Of a stretch of 64,000 nucleotides of DNA, positions 26,736 through 35,456 are shown piece by piece. Within the stretch, counting starts at the first letter, position 1. Every line of letters starts with the position of its first letter. Under the pieces are notes generated by a model that saw only the letters and a program-made list of their open reading frames with translations, was not told the origin of the DNA and did not search any database. This DNA is from an uncultured Eubacteriales bacterium (GTDB lineage: Bacteria; Bacillota; Clostridia; Tissierellales; Peptoniphilaceae): NCBI GenBank assembly GCA_902488815.1, contig CABTXP010000003.1:9314-73313 (forward strand). The letters are read 5' to 3'. Position numbers and translations under genes: made by a program.

Positions 26736-27181
26736 GAGAAATTTCGAAAACCGAATTGAGAAAAAGAAAGAGAATGAAAGCAAGAAGAAGAAGGAATTTA
26801 ATTATAATCGGGGTCCTTATTCTTGCTTTGGTTACTGTTATTGACAAGATAAATTTGTCCAGAGGAATTCTGAAAATTAACAAGAGAGATGTGGCATATG
26901 TGGAATTTTTGCAGTTTAAAGAAGGGAATATGAAGACTGTAAAAGACACCCGTATGGTGAACAAAATTATAAGAGGTTTGAAACAAATCAGAGGTCCCGT
27001 GGAAGAGAGGGAAGTACCCAAAGACATGGAGCACATCTTTATCAATATCTATGACAAGACCAACAAAAAGTGGGAGCTTGCCAAGTCGGGACAATACTTA
27101 AAGATAAACGGAACTCTTTACAACATAGGCAGTTCCGGCTCGAAAAAATTTGACGCTATTTTTGAAAAATATTCAAAATAA
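26732..27181 (+). CDS. Unknown membrane-anchored protein with basic N-terminus
   Basis: A 149-residue protein I do not recognise. The first 22 residues are very basic (KRKRMKARRRR), followed by one transmembrane helix (about 23-40) and an extracytoplasmic domain of about 105 residues with alternating strands and a final IFEKYSK. The ATG overlaps the PhzF stop (ATGA), so it is translated from the par operon. The positive-inside rule puts the C-terminal domain outside the cell. Confidence 0.75.
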   Translation: MREISKTELRKRKRMKARRRRNLIIIGVLILALVTVIDKINLSRGILKINKRDVAYVEFLQFKEGNMKTVKDTRMVNKIIRGLKQIRGPVEEREVPKDMEHIFINIYDKTNKKWELAKSGQYLKINGTLYNIGSSGSKKFDAIFEKYSK

Positions 27182-27222
27182 ATTCTATTTATTGGGTATA
27201 TTATTCATGTCAGGAGGTAGAA

Positions 27223-27726
27223 ATGAAAAAAATAACATTTGCCGGAAATCCGGTAGCATTAATTGGAGAAGAAATTAAAGTTGGAGACAAGGTACCTGCA
27301 TTTGAACTTACAAATCCGGACCTTACACCTTTAACTGATAAAGACTTGAAGGGAAAGGTTGTAATTTATTCAATAGTTCCTTCAATTGACACAGGTGTCT
27401 GCTCAATTCAAACAAAGACATTTAACGAAAGAGCGACAGAACTTTCAGAAGATGTTGTAGTTCTTACAGTATCTGAAGACTTACCATTTGCACAAGGAAG
27501 ATTCTGCTCAGTAGAAGGTATTGAAAGAGCAAAAATCGCATCCGACTACAAGAAAAACGAATTCGGAAAGAGCTTCGGATTTTTGATGGACGGACTTTTC
27601 CTACTTGCAAGAGGAATTGTAGTTGCAGACAAAGAAGGCACAGTTAAATATGTAGAATACGTGCCGGAAGTAACTCACGAAGTTGACTTTGACAAGGCTA
27701 TTGAAGCTGCAAAGGCTTTAATTTAA
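27223..27726 (+). CDS. tpx: Thiol peroxidase (Tpx, atypical 2-Cys peroxiredoxin)
   Basis: A 167-residue peroxiredoxin that reduces hydroperoxides with thioredoxin. The peroxidatic Cys60 lies in SIDTGVCSIQT and the resolving Cys95 in GRFCSVEGIE, the Tpx pattern, with the typical GDKVPAFELTNPDL start. The family usually reads TPVC; here it is TGVC. The CDS is preceded by AGGAGG and a separate leader, and followed by a clear terminator. It fits oxygen defence in an anaerobe. Confidence 0.95.
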   Translation: MKKITFAGNPVALIGEEIKVGDKVPAFELTNPDLTPLTDKDLKGKVVIYSIVPSIDTGVCSIQTKTFNERATELSEDVVVLTVSEDLPFAQGRFCSVEGIERAKIASDYKKNEFGKSFGFLMDGLFLLARGIVVADKEGTVKYVEYVPEVTHEVDFDKAIEAAKALI

Positions 27727-27735
27727 CAGAAATAT

Positions 27736-27764
27736 AAGACAGGGTTATGCCCTGTCTTTTTTTA
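27736..27764 (+). terminator. Terminator after tpx
   Basis: The stem GACAGGG/CCCTGTC (27738-27744 with 27750-27756) with a five-base loop is followed by T7. It lies between convergent genes and overlaps the end of the aminotransferase gene. Confidence 0.85.
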
Positions 27765-28818
27765 TATAGTCCTTTATTTTTTCAATCAATTTTCTGTTTG
27801 ACTCTTCGTCTAAGATACAGAAGCGGAAGAAATTTTTGCCGAGGCCGAAGCTTTCACAGTCTCTTATTATAAGTGCGCTTTTCATTAAATAATTCCGAAG
27901 GTCCGCCGCGGTAAATCCGTCTTTAATTTCCACCAAGATAAAATTCGCATCTGAAGGATAGGCCTTTAATGTGCTTATCTTAGCCATTTCATTGTAAAAA
28001 TATTCTTTTTCTCTTTTAATAAAGGACCTTGTTTTTTTAATGTATTCCTCGTCCCTAAGCATAATATTTCCAAGTTCCGAAGCCACAATATTTATACTCC
28101 AAAGATAGGATCTGTCTTCCATTTTTGCCAATACATTTTTGTCACTAAGTATTCCGTAGCCCAAACGAAGGCCCGGGGAAGCGAAAAACTTGGACGTTCC
28201 TCTGACAACAAATAAGTTCTTATATTCATCTGTAAGTGGAATCACAGAATTATTTTCAAATTCCACATAGCACTCATCTACCAATACATTTATCCCCGTG
28301 TCTAAAATTTTTCGAAGCTCTTCGACCTTTAGTGCGGTGCCTGTGGGATTGTTTGGGTTTGGGAAGGCAAAGAGGTCGATGTTGTTTTCTCTTACTATCT
28401 CTATAATTTTTCCCGGATTAAATTTAAAGTCCTCTTCTTTTTTCAAATTGTATTTAAAAATATTTGCCCCTGCGGACTTGAGATTGTTTTCGTATTCGCT
28501 GTAGGCGGGATTTAAAATAAGTGCGTTTTTTGGCGAGATGATCTCAATGTAGTCCTTAATAAGCTCCGTAGCACCAAGGCCTAAAATTATTTTATCTACG
28601 TCGGTCTTTGCGTATGATGCAATTGAAGCCTTAAGCTCTCTGTAATGGGGGTCCGGGTATGTGGAGATAATCTCCGGATGCTTCACCAAGTATTTTTTTG
28701 CCAAGGGACTTATGCCCAATGGGTTTACATTTGAAGAGAAGTCCTTTATCTCACTTTTATCTATATTTAATTCCTTTGCAATTTCAAATAAATCAGCTCC
28801 GTGTTTGTCTATTTTCAT
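27745..28818 (-). CDS. Class I/II PLP aminotransferase, CobD/HisC-like
   Basis: A 357-residue fold-type I PLP enzyme. The start HGADLFEIAKEL then DFSSNVNPLG is the layout of CobD-type L-threonine-O-3-phosphate decarboxylases and related histidinol-phosphate aminotransferases. FPNPNNPTGT binds substrate or PLP, and the PLP lysine lies in GTSKFFASPGLRLGYG. No cobalamin or histidine genes are nearby, so its reaction cannot be fixed. It is convergent with tpx and divergent from the aldolase gene. Confidence 0.85.
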   Translation of the reverse strand: MKIDKHGADLFEIAKELNIDKSEIKDFSSNVNPLGISPLAKKYLVKHPEIISTYPDPHYRELKASIASYAKTDVDKIILGLGATELIKDYIEIISPKNALILNPAYSEYENNLKSAGANIFKYNLKKEEDFKFNPGKIIEIVRENNIDLFAFPNPNNPTGTALKVEELRKILDTGINVLVDECYVEFENNSVIPLTDEYKNLFVVRGTSKFFASPGLRLGYGILSDKNVLAKMEDRSYLWSINIVASELGNIMLRDEEYIKKTRSFIKREKEYFYNEMAKISTLKAYPSDANFILVEIKDGFTAADLRNYLMKSALIIRDCESFGLGKNFFRFCILDEESNRKLIEKIKDYIKKDRA

Positions 28819-28890
28819 TTGTACCTCCGAAAGTATTATAGCACGTGTGTAATTTACTTTAATATAGTAAAATGATTGAGAGGTGTTAAT

Positions 28891-30147
28891 ATGTTTTTAA
28901 ACGACTACAATGACTCGGCACATGAACGAGTGTTAATGGACCTTATAAAGCTTCAAAAGGGTTATAAAGGCTACGGCAAGGACGAGATATCCATAGAAGC
29001 GGCGGAACTTATAAAAAAAGATTTAAAGTGTGAGTGCGACATCCACTTTGTACCCGGGGGCACTATTGCAAATGTCCTTGTGATAAACGCTGCTTTAAGG
29101 CCTTACGAAGCTGTAATTGCACCTGTGACGGGACACATTGAAGGCCACGAGGCGGGATCCATTGAAGCCTTGGGCAATAAAATTCTCACCATGGACACAG
29201 AGGACGGGAAAATAAATCCTGAAGCTTTAAGAGAATTTGCGGAAAAATTTACAGAGGACTACCAAGTGAGACCTAAAGTTGTCTATATTTCAAATACCAC
29301 GGAGCTTGGCACCTACTACAACAGAGAAGAGCTTATAAAAATTTACAAAGTCTGCAGAGAAAAAAATCTCTACCTATACATAGACGGAGCGAGGATGGCC
29401 GTTGCCATGGCAAAGGTGCAAATTAAGCCTTATGAAATGCAGGACCTGTGTGACGTCTTTACTTTCGGCGGCACAAAAAACGGTGCCCTTTACGGCGAGG
29501 CTGTGGTGATATTTAACGATGACCTTAAAAAGAACTTCAGACTTGTTATGAAACAAAGAGGGGCCATGATGGCAAAGGGATTTATTTTAGGCTCTCAATT
29601 TAAGACCTTGTTTCAAGACGGTCTTTACTATGAACTTGGAAAGAAATCTCTTAAAATGGCAGAGTACATGGTTCAAGGACTAAAAGAATCGGGAGTTAAA
29701 TTTAATGAACCTCCCCTTACAAACCAAATCTTTATTGAGCTTCCAAAGGATGTGGCGGAAGAACTTTACGATAAATTTGCCTTTGAAGTACAGGAAGAAT
29801 TAGAGGACAAAAAAGTCATTCGCCTTGTGACAAATTACAGGACCTCAAAAGAAGAGATAGATGAATTTATAGAAGAAGTAAAAAAATATAATTTAGCTTC
29901 TAAAAACCGTGAGGGAAATTTTGTTCCGCTATATTACGAATACGACAAGATTCGCATTACATCCATTGCCACGGCACTAAGGAAAGCGGGGATACCTTAC
30001 GACCTAAGTACCGAAGCAAGTCCCAATGTACTTGGCATCTATGCCGGGGAAGGGCGAGGAAATTTTTATCCCACAAAGGTTTCGGTAGAAGAAGAGAGAT
30101 ACGATGAGGCGTCGGCAATACTTAGTCAATTATTTGGGAGGGCATAA
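28891..30147 (+). CDS. Threonine-aldolase-like PLP lyase fused to a DUF2007-like domain
   Basis: A 418-residue protein. Residues 1 to about 340 are a low-specificity L-threonine aldolase/beta-eliminating lyase, with FVPGGTIANVLV, GHIEGHEAGS, YIDGARMAVAM and FGGTKNGALYGEAV holding the PLP lysine. The last 75 residues (LYYEYDKIRITSIATALRKA, then GIPYDLST) look like a DUF2007 domain, a small ferredoxin-like domain usually found alone. The ATG at 28891 with an AGAGGTG site is preferred to the TTG at 28876. It is joined to the next hydrolase gene with stop/start overlap. Confidence 0.85.
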   Translation: MFLNDYNDSAHERVLMDLIKLQKGYKGYGKDEISIEAAELIKKDLKCECDIHFVPGGTIANVLVINAALRPYEAVIAPVTGHIEGHEAGSIEALGNKILTMDTEDGKINPEALREFAEKFTEDYQVRPKVVYISNTTELGTYYNREELIKIYKVCREKNLYLYIDGARMAVAMAKVQIKPYEMQDLCDVFTFGGTKNGALYGEAVVIFNDDLKKNFRLVMKQRGAMMAKGFILGSQFKTLFQDGLYYELGKKSLKMAEYMVQGLKESGVKFNEPPLTNQIFIELPKDVAEELYDKFAFEVQEELEDKKVIRLVTNYRTSKEEIDEFIEEVKKYNLASKNREGNFVPLYYEYDKIRITSIATALRKAGIPYDLSTEASPNVLGIYAGEGRGNFYPTKVSVEEERYDEASAILSQLFGRA

Positions 30148-31034
30148 TGAGAGATTTTTATTTTGAAAGAGGCAAAGAGAGAATTCACGGCGTACACTTT
30201 CCCGTGGAAGACAAAGTTGCATCAATTTTACTCATCCACGGCATTTCGGAACACATAATGAGGTATGAAGACTTTGCAAGATTTTTAAACGAAAACAAAA
30301 TTGAAGTTTGGGGCTTCGACCTTAGAGGTCACGGACTTACAGCAAAGACGAAGGAGGACTTGGGAGATTTTAAAAGTGAAAATGTTTTGGAAGACATTGT
30401 GGGGGACATAAGAGAGATTTATCTCATGTTGGACGACACTCACCCAAGGTACATCTTCGGCCACAGCATGGGAAGTTTTATCCTTAAGTACTACATTTCA
30501 CAGTACGACGATTTTGATAAGGCCGTCTTCTCAGGCACGGGAGAGCTTAAAGAAAGTGAAGGCAATGCCCTTTACAATATTTCGGAAATAGTAAATTTAT
30601 TCGGCAAAAAGAGAAGGTCAAAACTTCTTTACAACCTTGCTGTGGGAAAATTTGCTAAAGCGATAAAGGACAGAGAGACAGAGGAAGACTGGATCTCCTA
30701 TAACGAGGACAATATAAGAGCCTACAATGAAGACCCCCTATGCGGCTTCGGCCTTGCAAATGAAAGCTATGCGGCCTTCGGCAAGAGCATTGTAAAAATT
30801 GTAAATGCCGACTACTCAAATACTAAAAAAGATTTGCCCTTGGGATTTTTCTCCGGCAAAGGAGATCCTGTGGGGAATTTTTCAAAGGCTGTAGTAAGTG
30901 AAGTGGAAAGATTTAAAGACTTGGGCTTTAAAAATGTGGAGCTTAAACTCTACGACAACATGCGCCACGAAATCTTAAACGAAAAAGAGAAGGACATAGT
31001 TTACAAAGACATATTGGAATTTTTAATGAAATAA
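30147..31034 (+). CDS. Alpha/beta hydrolase, monoacylglycerol-lipase/lysophospholipase-like
   Basis: A 295-residue soluble serine hydrolase with LLIHGISEH (oxyanion region), FDLRGHG, nucleophile GHSMGS (about residue 107), Asp in GKGDPVGNFSKAV and His in MRHEILNE. This order and spacing are those of the Hydrolase_4 group. It is probably co-expressed with the preceding lyase. The natural substrate is unknown. Confidence 0.88.
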   Translation: MRDFYFERGKERIHGVHFPVEDKVASILLIHGISEHIMRYEDFARFLNENKIEVWGFDLRGHGLTAKTKEDLGDFKSENVLEDIVGDIREIYLMLDDTHPRYIFGHSMGSFILKYYISQYDDFDKAVFSGTGELKESEGNALYNISEIVNLFGKKRRSKLLYNLAVGKFAKAIKDRETEEDWISYNEDNIRAYNEDPLCGFGLANESYAAFGKSIVKIVNADYSNTKKDLPLGFFSGKGDPVGNFSKAVVSEVERFKDLGFKNVELKLYDNMRHEILNEKEKDIVYKDILEFLMK

Positions 31035-31053
31035 ATATTCAGGAATTTGTTAA

Positions 31054-31497
31054 ATGGAAAAATCTCAAAATAAATTTTTGTATGTTTTAATAATCGCAGG
31101 AGTTGTAACAATGTTTTTAACAAGATTTACAATTTTAAGGGACAAGGGAATTGTAACCTCCTTGGACAAAGATAAAATTATAGTATCTTATGAGTCTGAA
31201 GTCCTTAAAAACCATGTGGATTTTTATAAATACGATGAAAAAATTATTATACATGCCTATTCAGAAAATAAATTCGACGTGCCAAATGAGATAGAAGTGC
31301 CCTATGTAGGGGAAATAGATAAAGATATGATTAAACTCAATTGGCTTGCTGTAGGCGGACAAGAAGTAGAAGGGGACAGCGACAGTATTGTGGCGGCAAG
31401 AGTGAAAATTATTTCAGGAGATAAGATTATTTATGAAGATACAATTGACCTCATTGAAAATGCTTGGGACGCCTTTGACAAAGCATTAAAAAAATAA
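31054..31497 (+). CDS. Unknown signal-anchored small protein
   Basis: A 147-residue protein with one N-terminal membrane helix (about 9-26) and a soluble domain of alternating strands rich in Lys, Asp and Ile. No recognised family. The start 20 nt after the hydrolase suggests a shared transcript, and a terminator follows directly. It is possibly a secreted or surface-tethered domain. Confidence 0.7.
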   Translation: MEKSQNKFLYVLIIAGVVTMFLTRFTILRDKGIVTSLDKDKIIVSYESEVLKNHVDFYKYDEKIIIHAYSENKFDVPNEIEVPYVGEIDKDMIKLNWLAVGGQEVEGDSDSIVAARVKIISGDKIIYEDTIDLIENAWDAFDKALKK

Positions 31498-31503
31498 TAA
31501 AAG

Positions 31504-31531
31504 AAAGACCGAGGTTCTTCGGTCTTTATAT
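31504..31531. terminator. Bidirectional terminator between convergent genes
   Basis: AAAGACCG (31504-31511) pairs with CGGTCTTT (31520-31527). T-rich flanks exist on the plus side and A-rich sequence on the other, so it can serve both the plus-strand gene ending at 31497 and the minus-strand gene ending at 31526. Confidence 0.75.
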
Positions 31532-33010
31532 TTCATCTCCTCTTATCCATCCGTGGTAGAGGGTATTACTTGCAGGGTCCTTGCCTTCAACTCTCAGCCA
31601 GCTTTTACCCGACTGTTCGATTTGAATCTCGTATATATAGAGATCTGTTCCGGGCTCTAAAGTTTTTATTACTTCTGAGTTTACATCTGCACTTTCAAAT
31701 AATTTTACAGCTTTTCCCGTCTTTTGGTAGGTGAAGCGAAGGCCCGTATTGTCCCCTTCATTCGTCTCTACACTTGTGTCATCAAGCTCTAAGGGTTCGC
31801 CTTTTTTTATTGCGGCAAGTGCCAGATTTGCTCCTGCCGACTCAGGCATGTAGGTCAAAAATTCTTTTAAAATTCTTGCGGCTTTTTTCGGCTCTCCCGA
31901 TTCGTAACTGTCCTTGGCAGATTTTAAGATGCGGTTTTGAATTTTGACCAAGTGCTCTCTTGCCACTTCGTAGTTTTCTTTATCTTTTTCAAGTACCATG
32001 GAATAAAATTTTGCCGCCTTTAAATACTCTTCCTTTTCTTCCCACTCCATACCTTCTTCCAATGCCTTTTTCGAATTAATAAGTTTCTTTATTTCGTCCA
32101 AGGTATCGGCGACTTTCGGGTTTTTGTCATAGGGCAGAAGAGTCTTCTTGGCTTCCGTATAATCGCCCTTTCTCAAATAGTATTCTGAAATTTTTATCCT
32201 TGAGTTAATATAGAGGTTGGAAATCGGCTTCCTTGTAATAAATACTATCCCTATTAATATGGCAAGGGAGAGTATTATTATAAGAGCGTTGCGTACCGGG
32301 AAGTTTTTCTTCTTCTCAGGCTTTCTGATTTTAGAGACTTCTTCAACCTTGGGAGCATTAAGTGTAGTGTTTAAAGTTACGGTTTGAGTTTTAAACTCCT
32401 GAGGATTTTCCGTGGCACTTGCGATTTTGTAGTTAATCATTTGCTCCGTGAGAGTGGAGAGAACAAGGTACTTGTTTCTGTTACAAAAGTTGCACTGCTC
32501 CTCGTCCTTCTCGTTCACACAGCCGCAGACACAACGCCATGAATCTACAAAGTTGTCGCCGTAGGTATAAATTTCTCCTTTAAAAAATTTCATCAAGTCT
32601 TCGTGGACTTCCGTTGTGATTAAGGGCAGGGCATAGAGAGATTGATTTTCTCTTGCCAAGTTTTTAACCTTGCCGTCTTCCCATATGTATTTTTTTATTC
32701 TTATCTCTACTTCTCTCGCTTCTTGGAACCTGAAGTCTAAGGAAAAGGGATTTAAAAAAGCCATGGACTTTTCCATAAGCTCTATTCTTCCGGGATTAAA
32801 TTCAAACTCATTGCCGCCGAAGAGATAGTCTCCGTTTTTGTCTTTAAACTTACAGAGGATTACAACTTCCACTACTTTTTTGTCGGAAGCGTTAATGAGG
32901 TCCACTAAGAGAGAAAGAGGATTTGAAATAATAAGCTCCGCTCTGGTGATTTGTACATCGTCCTTGGGATTTAAGTACACCTTTGAGGGGAGGGTCTTAA
33001 TATTTTCCAT
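31526..33010 (-). CDS. Zinc-ribbon, TPR-like and SH3-like membrane protein of unknown function
   Basis: A 494-residue protein. A beta-rich N-terminal domain covers about 1-150. A four-Cys zinc ribbon (WRCVCGCVNEKDEEQCNFC) lies near 160. A linker and one transmembrane helix (about 240-260) follow, then tetratricopeptide-like helices (about 270-400), and a C-terminal SH3-like domain with KTLEPGTDLYIYEIQ and WLRVEG. The ATG at 33008-33010 has GGTGGTGAT upstream and is preferred to an in-frame ATG at 33043. It looks like a scaffold spanning the membrane, with wall-binding SH3 outside and the zinc ribbon inside. Confidence 0.82.
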   Translation of the reverse strand: MENIKTLPSKVYLNPKDDVQITRAELIISNPLSLLVDLINASDKKVVEVVILCKFKDKNGDYLFGGNEFEFNPGRIELMEKSMAFLNPFSLDFRFQEAREVEIRIKKYIWEDGKVKNLARENQSLYALPLITTEVHEDLMKFFKGEIYTYGDNFVDSWRCVCGCVNEKDEEQCNFCNRNKYLVLSTLTEQMINYKIASATENPQEFKTQTVTLNTTLNAPKVEEVSKIRKPEKKKNFPVRNALIIILSLAILIGIVFITRKPISNLYINSRIKISEYYLRKGDYTEAKKTLLPYDKNPKVADTLDEIKKLINSKKALEEGMEWEEKEEYLKAAKFYSMVLEKDKENYEVAREHLVKIQNRILKSAKDSYESGEPKKAARILKEFLTYMPESAGANLALAAIKKGEPLELDDTSVETNEGDNTGLRFTYQKTGKAVKLFESADVNSEVIKTLEPGTDLYIYEIQIEQSGKSWLRVEGKDPASNTLYHGWIRGDEI

Positions 33011-33105
33011 AATATCACCACCTTGATTATAAAATATCGGCACATGCCTTTCAATTAAAATGCAATGAAGACATAATTTTGATATAATTTAACATGGTGA
33101 TGAAT

Positions 33106-33621
33106 ATGTCAAATATAAAGGAATTAAAACCTAAAATTGTATTTAGGTATGAAGAAGAACTTATGACCCTTTTTAACAAGGGCACTAAAAGATTTGTCAA
33201 GTCATTGTGGTTCGTCCTATTGATTATAATCGTGGCATTTTTCTTTTTGGATCGAAACGCATTAATTGACAACTTTATTTATTTTGTTGCGGCAATAGCA
33301 GTTGCAATTATTTTTACAGTTTTTATTTACAGAAGAACATTAATTTTTCAAACAAAGGTTAAAAACTTTGCCAATAACGGTATAAAGTTAAAAGGCACAA
33401 TTGTAGGCACTAAGGTGGACTCAAGGTCTAAGAGGAACACTCTTCACCTGATTGTAGAGTATGTAGATCCTGAGGATAAACAAAAGAAGACCTTTGTCAC
33501 CGATGCGGTTACGGGTAATCCCTACACCCTCTTACACAGTATGGACGTTACCGTTTACAAAGTAAGAGACAATTGTTTTGCCACGGATTTTAATTTGAAG
33601 GTGGATTTAGATAAAAAATGA
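33106..33621 (+). CDS. Small two-helix membrane protein with DUF3592-like tail
   Basis: A 171-residue protein with two adjacent membrane helices (about 32-50 and 56-76), followed by a soluble beta-rich domain of about 85 residues with a GIKLKGTIVGTKVD start, which recalls DUF3592 proteins. Three in-frame ATG codons (33094, 33100, 33106) are possible; the last has GGTGA four bases before it. A TATAAT box lies about 20 nt upstream. Function unknown. It overlaps the next gene by 4 nt. Confidence 0.75.
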   Translation: MSNIKELKPKIVFRYEEELMTLFNKGTKRFVKSLWFVLLIIIVAFFFLDRNALIDNFIYFVAAIAVAIIFTVFIYRRTLIFQTKVKNFANNGIKLKGTIVGTKVDSRSKRNTLHLIVEYVDPEDKQKKTFVTDAVTGNPYTLLHSMDVTVYKVRDNCFATDFNLKVDLDKK

Positions 33622-34535
33622 TTAAAAAATTTACAGCGGTCCTCCAAGAGGAGTTGGCATACTTGGACACAGGCGGTGAAGATAAGGAGACTTTGGTCCT
33701 TATTCACGGCAACATGAGTTCAAGTATGTTTTTCTTAAGGACCATTGATAAACTTAAGGACAGATACAGGATTATAGCTCCGGATTTGCCGGGCTTCGGT
33801 GACTCTACTTACAGGAAAGTATACACATCGATAAAAGACTACAGCGATTTATTGGCACGATTTTTTATAAAATTGGGCATTAAAGACTATACAGTCTTAG
33901 GTTGGTCCATGGGTGGAGGAGTGGTATATGAACTTCTCTTAAACGACCTTTGCAAGGAAGACATAAAAAAAGCTGTAATCCTTGCAGGAGTGGGACTTAA
34001 CGGCTTCAGATACAAAGAGTTTTTGTCACAGCTTAAAAACGGAATGAAATTTTCCGTCGGACCTTTGGGAGCCGAAGAATTTGTCATGGGCTTTAAACAA
34101 GTTAACAATATTTACAAGGAGTTCCAAGGAGAAGAATTAAGGGAAGAAATTCACTTAAACGCAGTTAAAAACTCTCTTAAAAAATATGTGTACAGCGGCA
34201 AGGACATAGACCCGGAGGAACTCGAAATAAACGGACGTGAGGCTGAGAAGCAAGTCAATGTTAAAGACGTTGCCAAGGCACTCTATGACTTTGACATGAT
34301 GAAGACCGAGGCCTATAAGAAGTTTGAAAGTAAAATTCTAATTCTTCACGGCACAGATGACTTTGTAACATCAGTAAAAGGTGCGGTGGAAGATTATAAA
34401 CTTTTAGCAACCAATGCCTATATAAAGCTGATTGAAGGCGGAACCCACGGCCTGATGGCGACGAATTTTGAAGAATATATTGCTGCGTTGGAGGACTTTT
34501 TAGGAGGTAAATATGAAAGTTTTAATATCAAATAG
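33618..34535 (+). CDS. Alpha/beta hydrolase
   Basis: A 305-residue hydrolase with VLIHGNMSSS, PDLPGFGDS, nucleophile elbow GWSMGG (about 94-99), Asp in LHGTDDF and His in GGTHG. This is the canonical catalytic triad of the epoxide-hydrolase-like or haloperoxidase-like branch. It is coupled to its neighbours by overlaps at both ends (4 nt and 23 nt), so it belongs to a compact operon with a hydroxyacid dehydrogenase and perhaps rpoN. Substrate unknown. Confidence 0.88.
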   Translation: MIKKFTAVLQEELAYLDTGGEDKETLVLIHGNMSSSMFFLRTIDKLKDRYRIIAPDLPGFGDSTYRKVYTSIKDYSDLLARFFIKLGIKDYTVLGWSMGGGVVYELLLNDLCKEDIKKAVILAGVGLNGFRYKEFLSQLKNGMKFSVGPLGAEEFVMGFKQVNNIYKEFQGEELREEIHLNAVKNSLKKYVYSGKDIDPEELEINGREAEKQVNVKDVAKALYDFDMMKTEAYKKFESKILILHGTDDFVTSVKGAVEDYKLLATNAYIKLIEGGTHGLMATNFEEYIAALEDFLGGKYESFNIK

Positions 34536-35451
34536 ACTAAAGGAAAGTTCAATATCAAAAGTTAAGGACTTAGGCTACGAAGTCGCTCTTTTTGATCCCA
34601 AAGACCTTTCTACAATTGACTGTTCAAGTGAAATAATTGTAGAAAGCGGCCTTATTAAAAAAATGGATTTGGGAAAGTTTAATAATTTAAAATATATTTT
34701 TCTCACATCCACAGGCGTGGACTACTTGGACCTTGACTACATTATAAATGAGAGAAACGTTACAATTACCAATGCTCACGGCACATACGGACCTCCCATT
34801 GCAGAGTGGGTGCTATACAATATTTTGCAATTGGAAAAACTTGACAGACTTAATTTGGAAAACCAAAGGAACAAAAAGTGGAGCCCGAGAAAATATTCAG
34901 GACAACTTTACAACAAGAAGGCTTTAATTTTAGGCACCGGAGCAATCGCCAAGGAAACCGCAAAGAGATTAAAGGCTTTTGACGTAGAGACCATAGGCTA
35001 TAACACATCGGGAAGAAGTGTAGAATACTTTGATGAAGTTGTAAACAGAGAAAAACTTTTCGAAATTTTGCCTGAGATGGACTATGTAATCTCCACACTT
35101 CCCGGCACGGAAAAAACTGAAAATTTCATTGACGAAGATTTTATTTCAAAAATGAACAAGGACGCTTTAATCATAAACATATCAAGAGGTATGGTTATAG
35201 ACGAAAAGGCTTTAATAAAAGCTTTAAAAGAAGAAAAAATAAGAGGGGCTGCCCTTGACGTATTTGAAGTTGAACCCCTGCCTGAATCATCTCCCCTTTG
35301 GGAAATGGAAAATGTCTATGTCTTCCCCCACATTTCCTATTCATCGGAAGACTGGGAAGAGAGAATGCTAAGCGCGGCAATGGATAACTTAAAAAATCTT
35401 AAAGAGGGCAATGAGCCTTTAAATATTATAAGTCTTAAGAAAGGTTACTGA
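34513..35451 (+). CDS. D-isomer-specific 2-hydroxyacid dehydrogenase family protein
   Basis: A 312-residue NAD(P)-dependent oxidoreductase. The dinucleotide site GTGAIAKETAKRL lies near residue 135. The catalytic Arg is in INISRGMVID, Glu in LDVFEVEPLP and His in VFPHISYSS, all intact. The N-terminal domain is short and diverged. The start lies inside the hydrolase gene with GGAGG nine bases before it. Candidate substrates are 2-oxo acids; not resolved. Confidence 0.9.
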   Translation: MKVLISNRLKESSISKVKDLGYEVALFDPKDLSTIDCSSEIIVESGLIKKMDLGKFNNLKYIFLTSTGVDYLDLDYIINERNVTITNAHGTYGPPIAEWVLYNILQLEKLDRLNLENQRNKKWSPRKYSGQLYNKKALILGTGAIAKETAKRLKAFDVETIGYNTSGRSVEYFDEVVNREKLFEILPEMDYVISTLPGTEKTENFIDEDFISKMNKDALIINISRGMVIDEKALIKALKEEKIRGAALDVFEVEPLPESSPLWEMENVYVFPHISYSSEDWEERMLSAAMDNLKNLKEGNEPLNIISLKKGY

Positions 35452-35456
35452 GTTTA

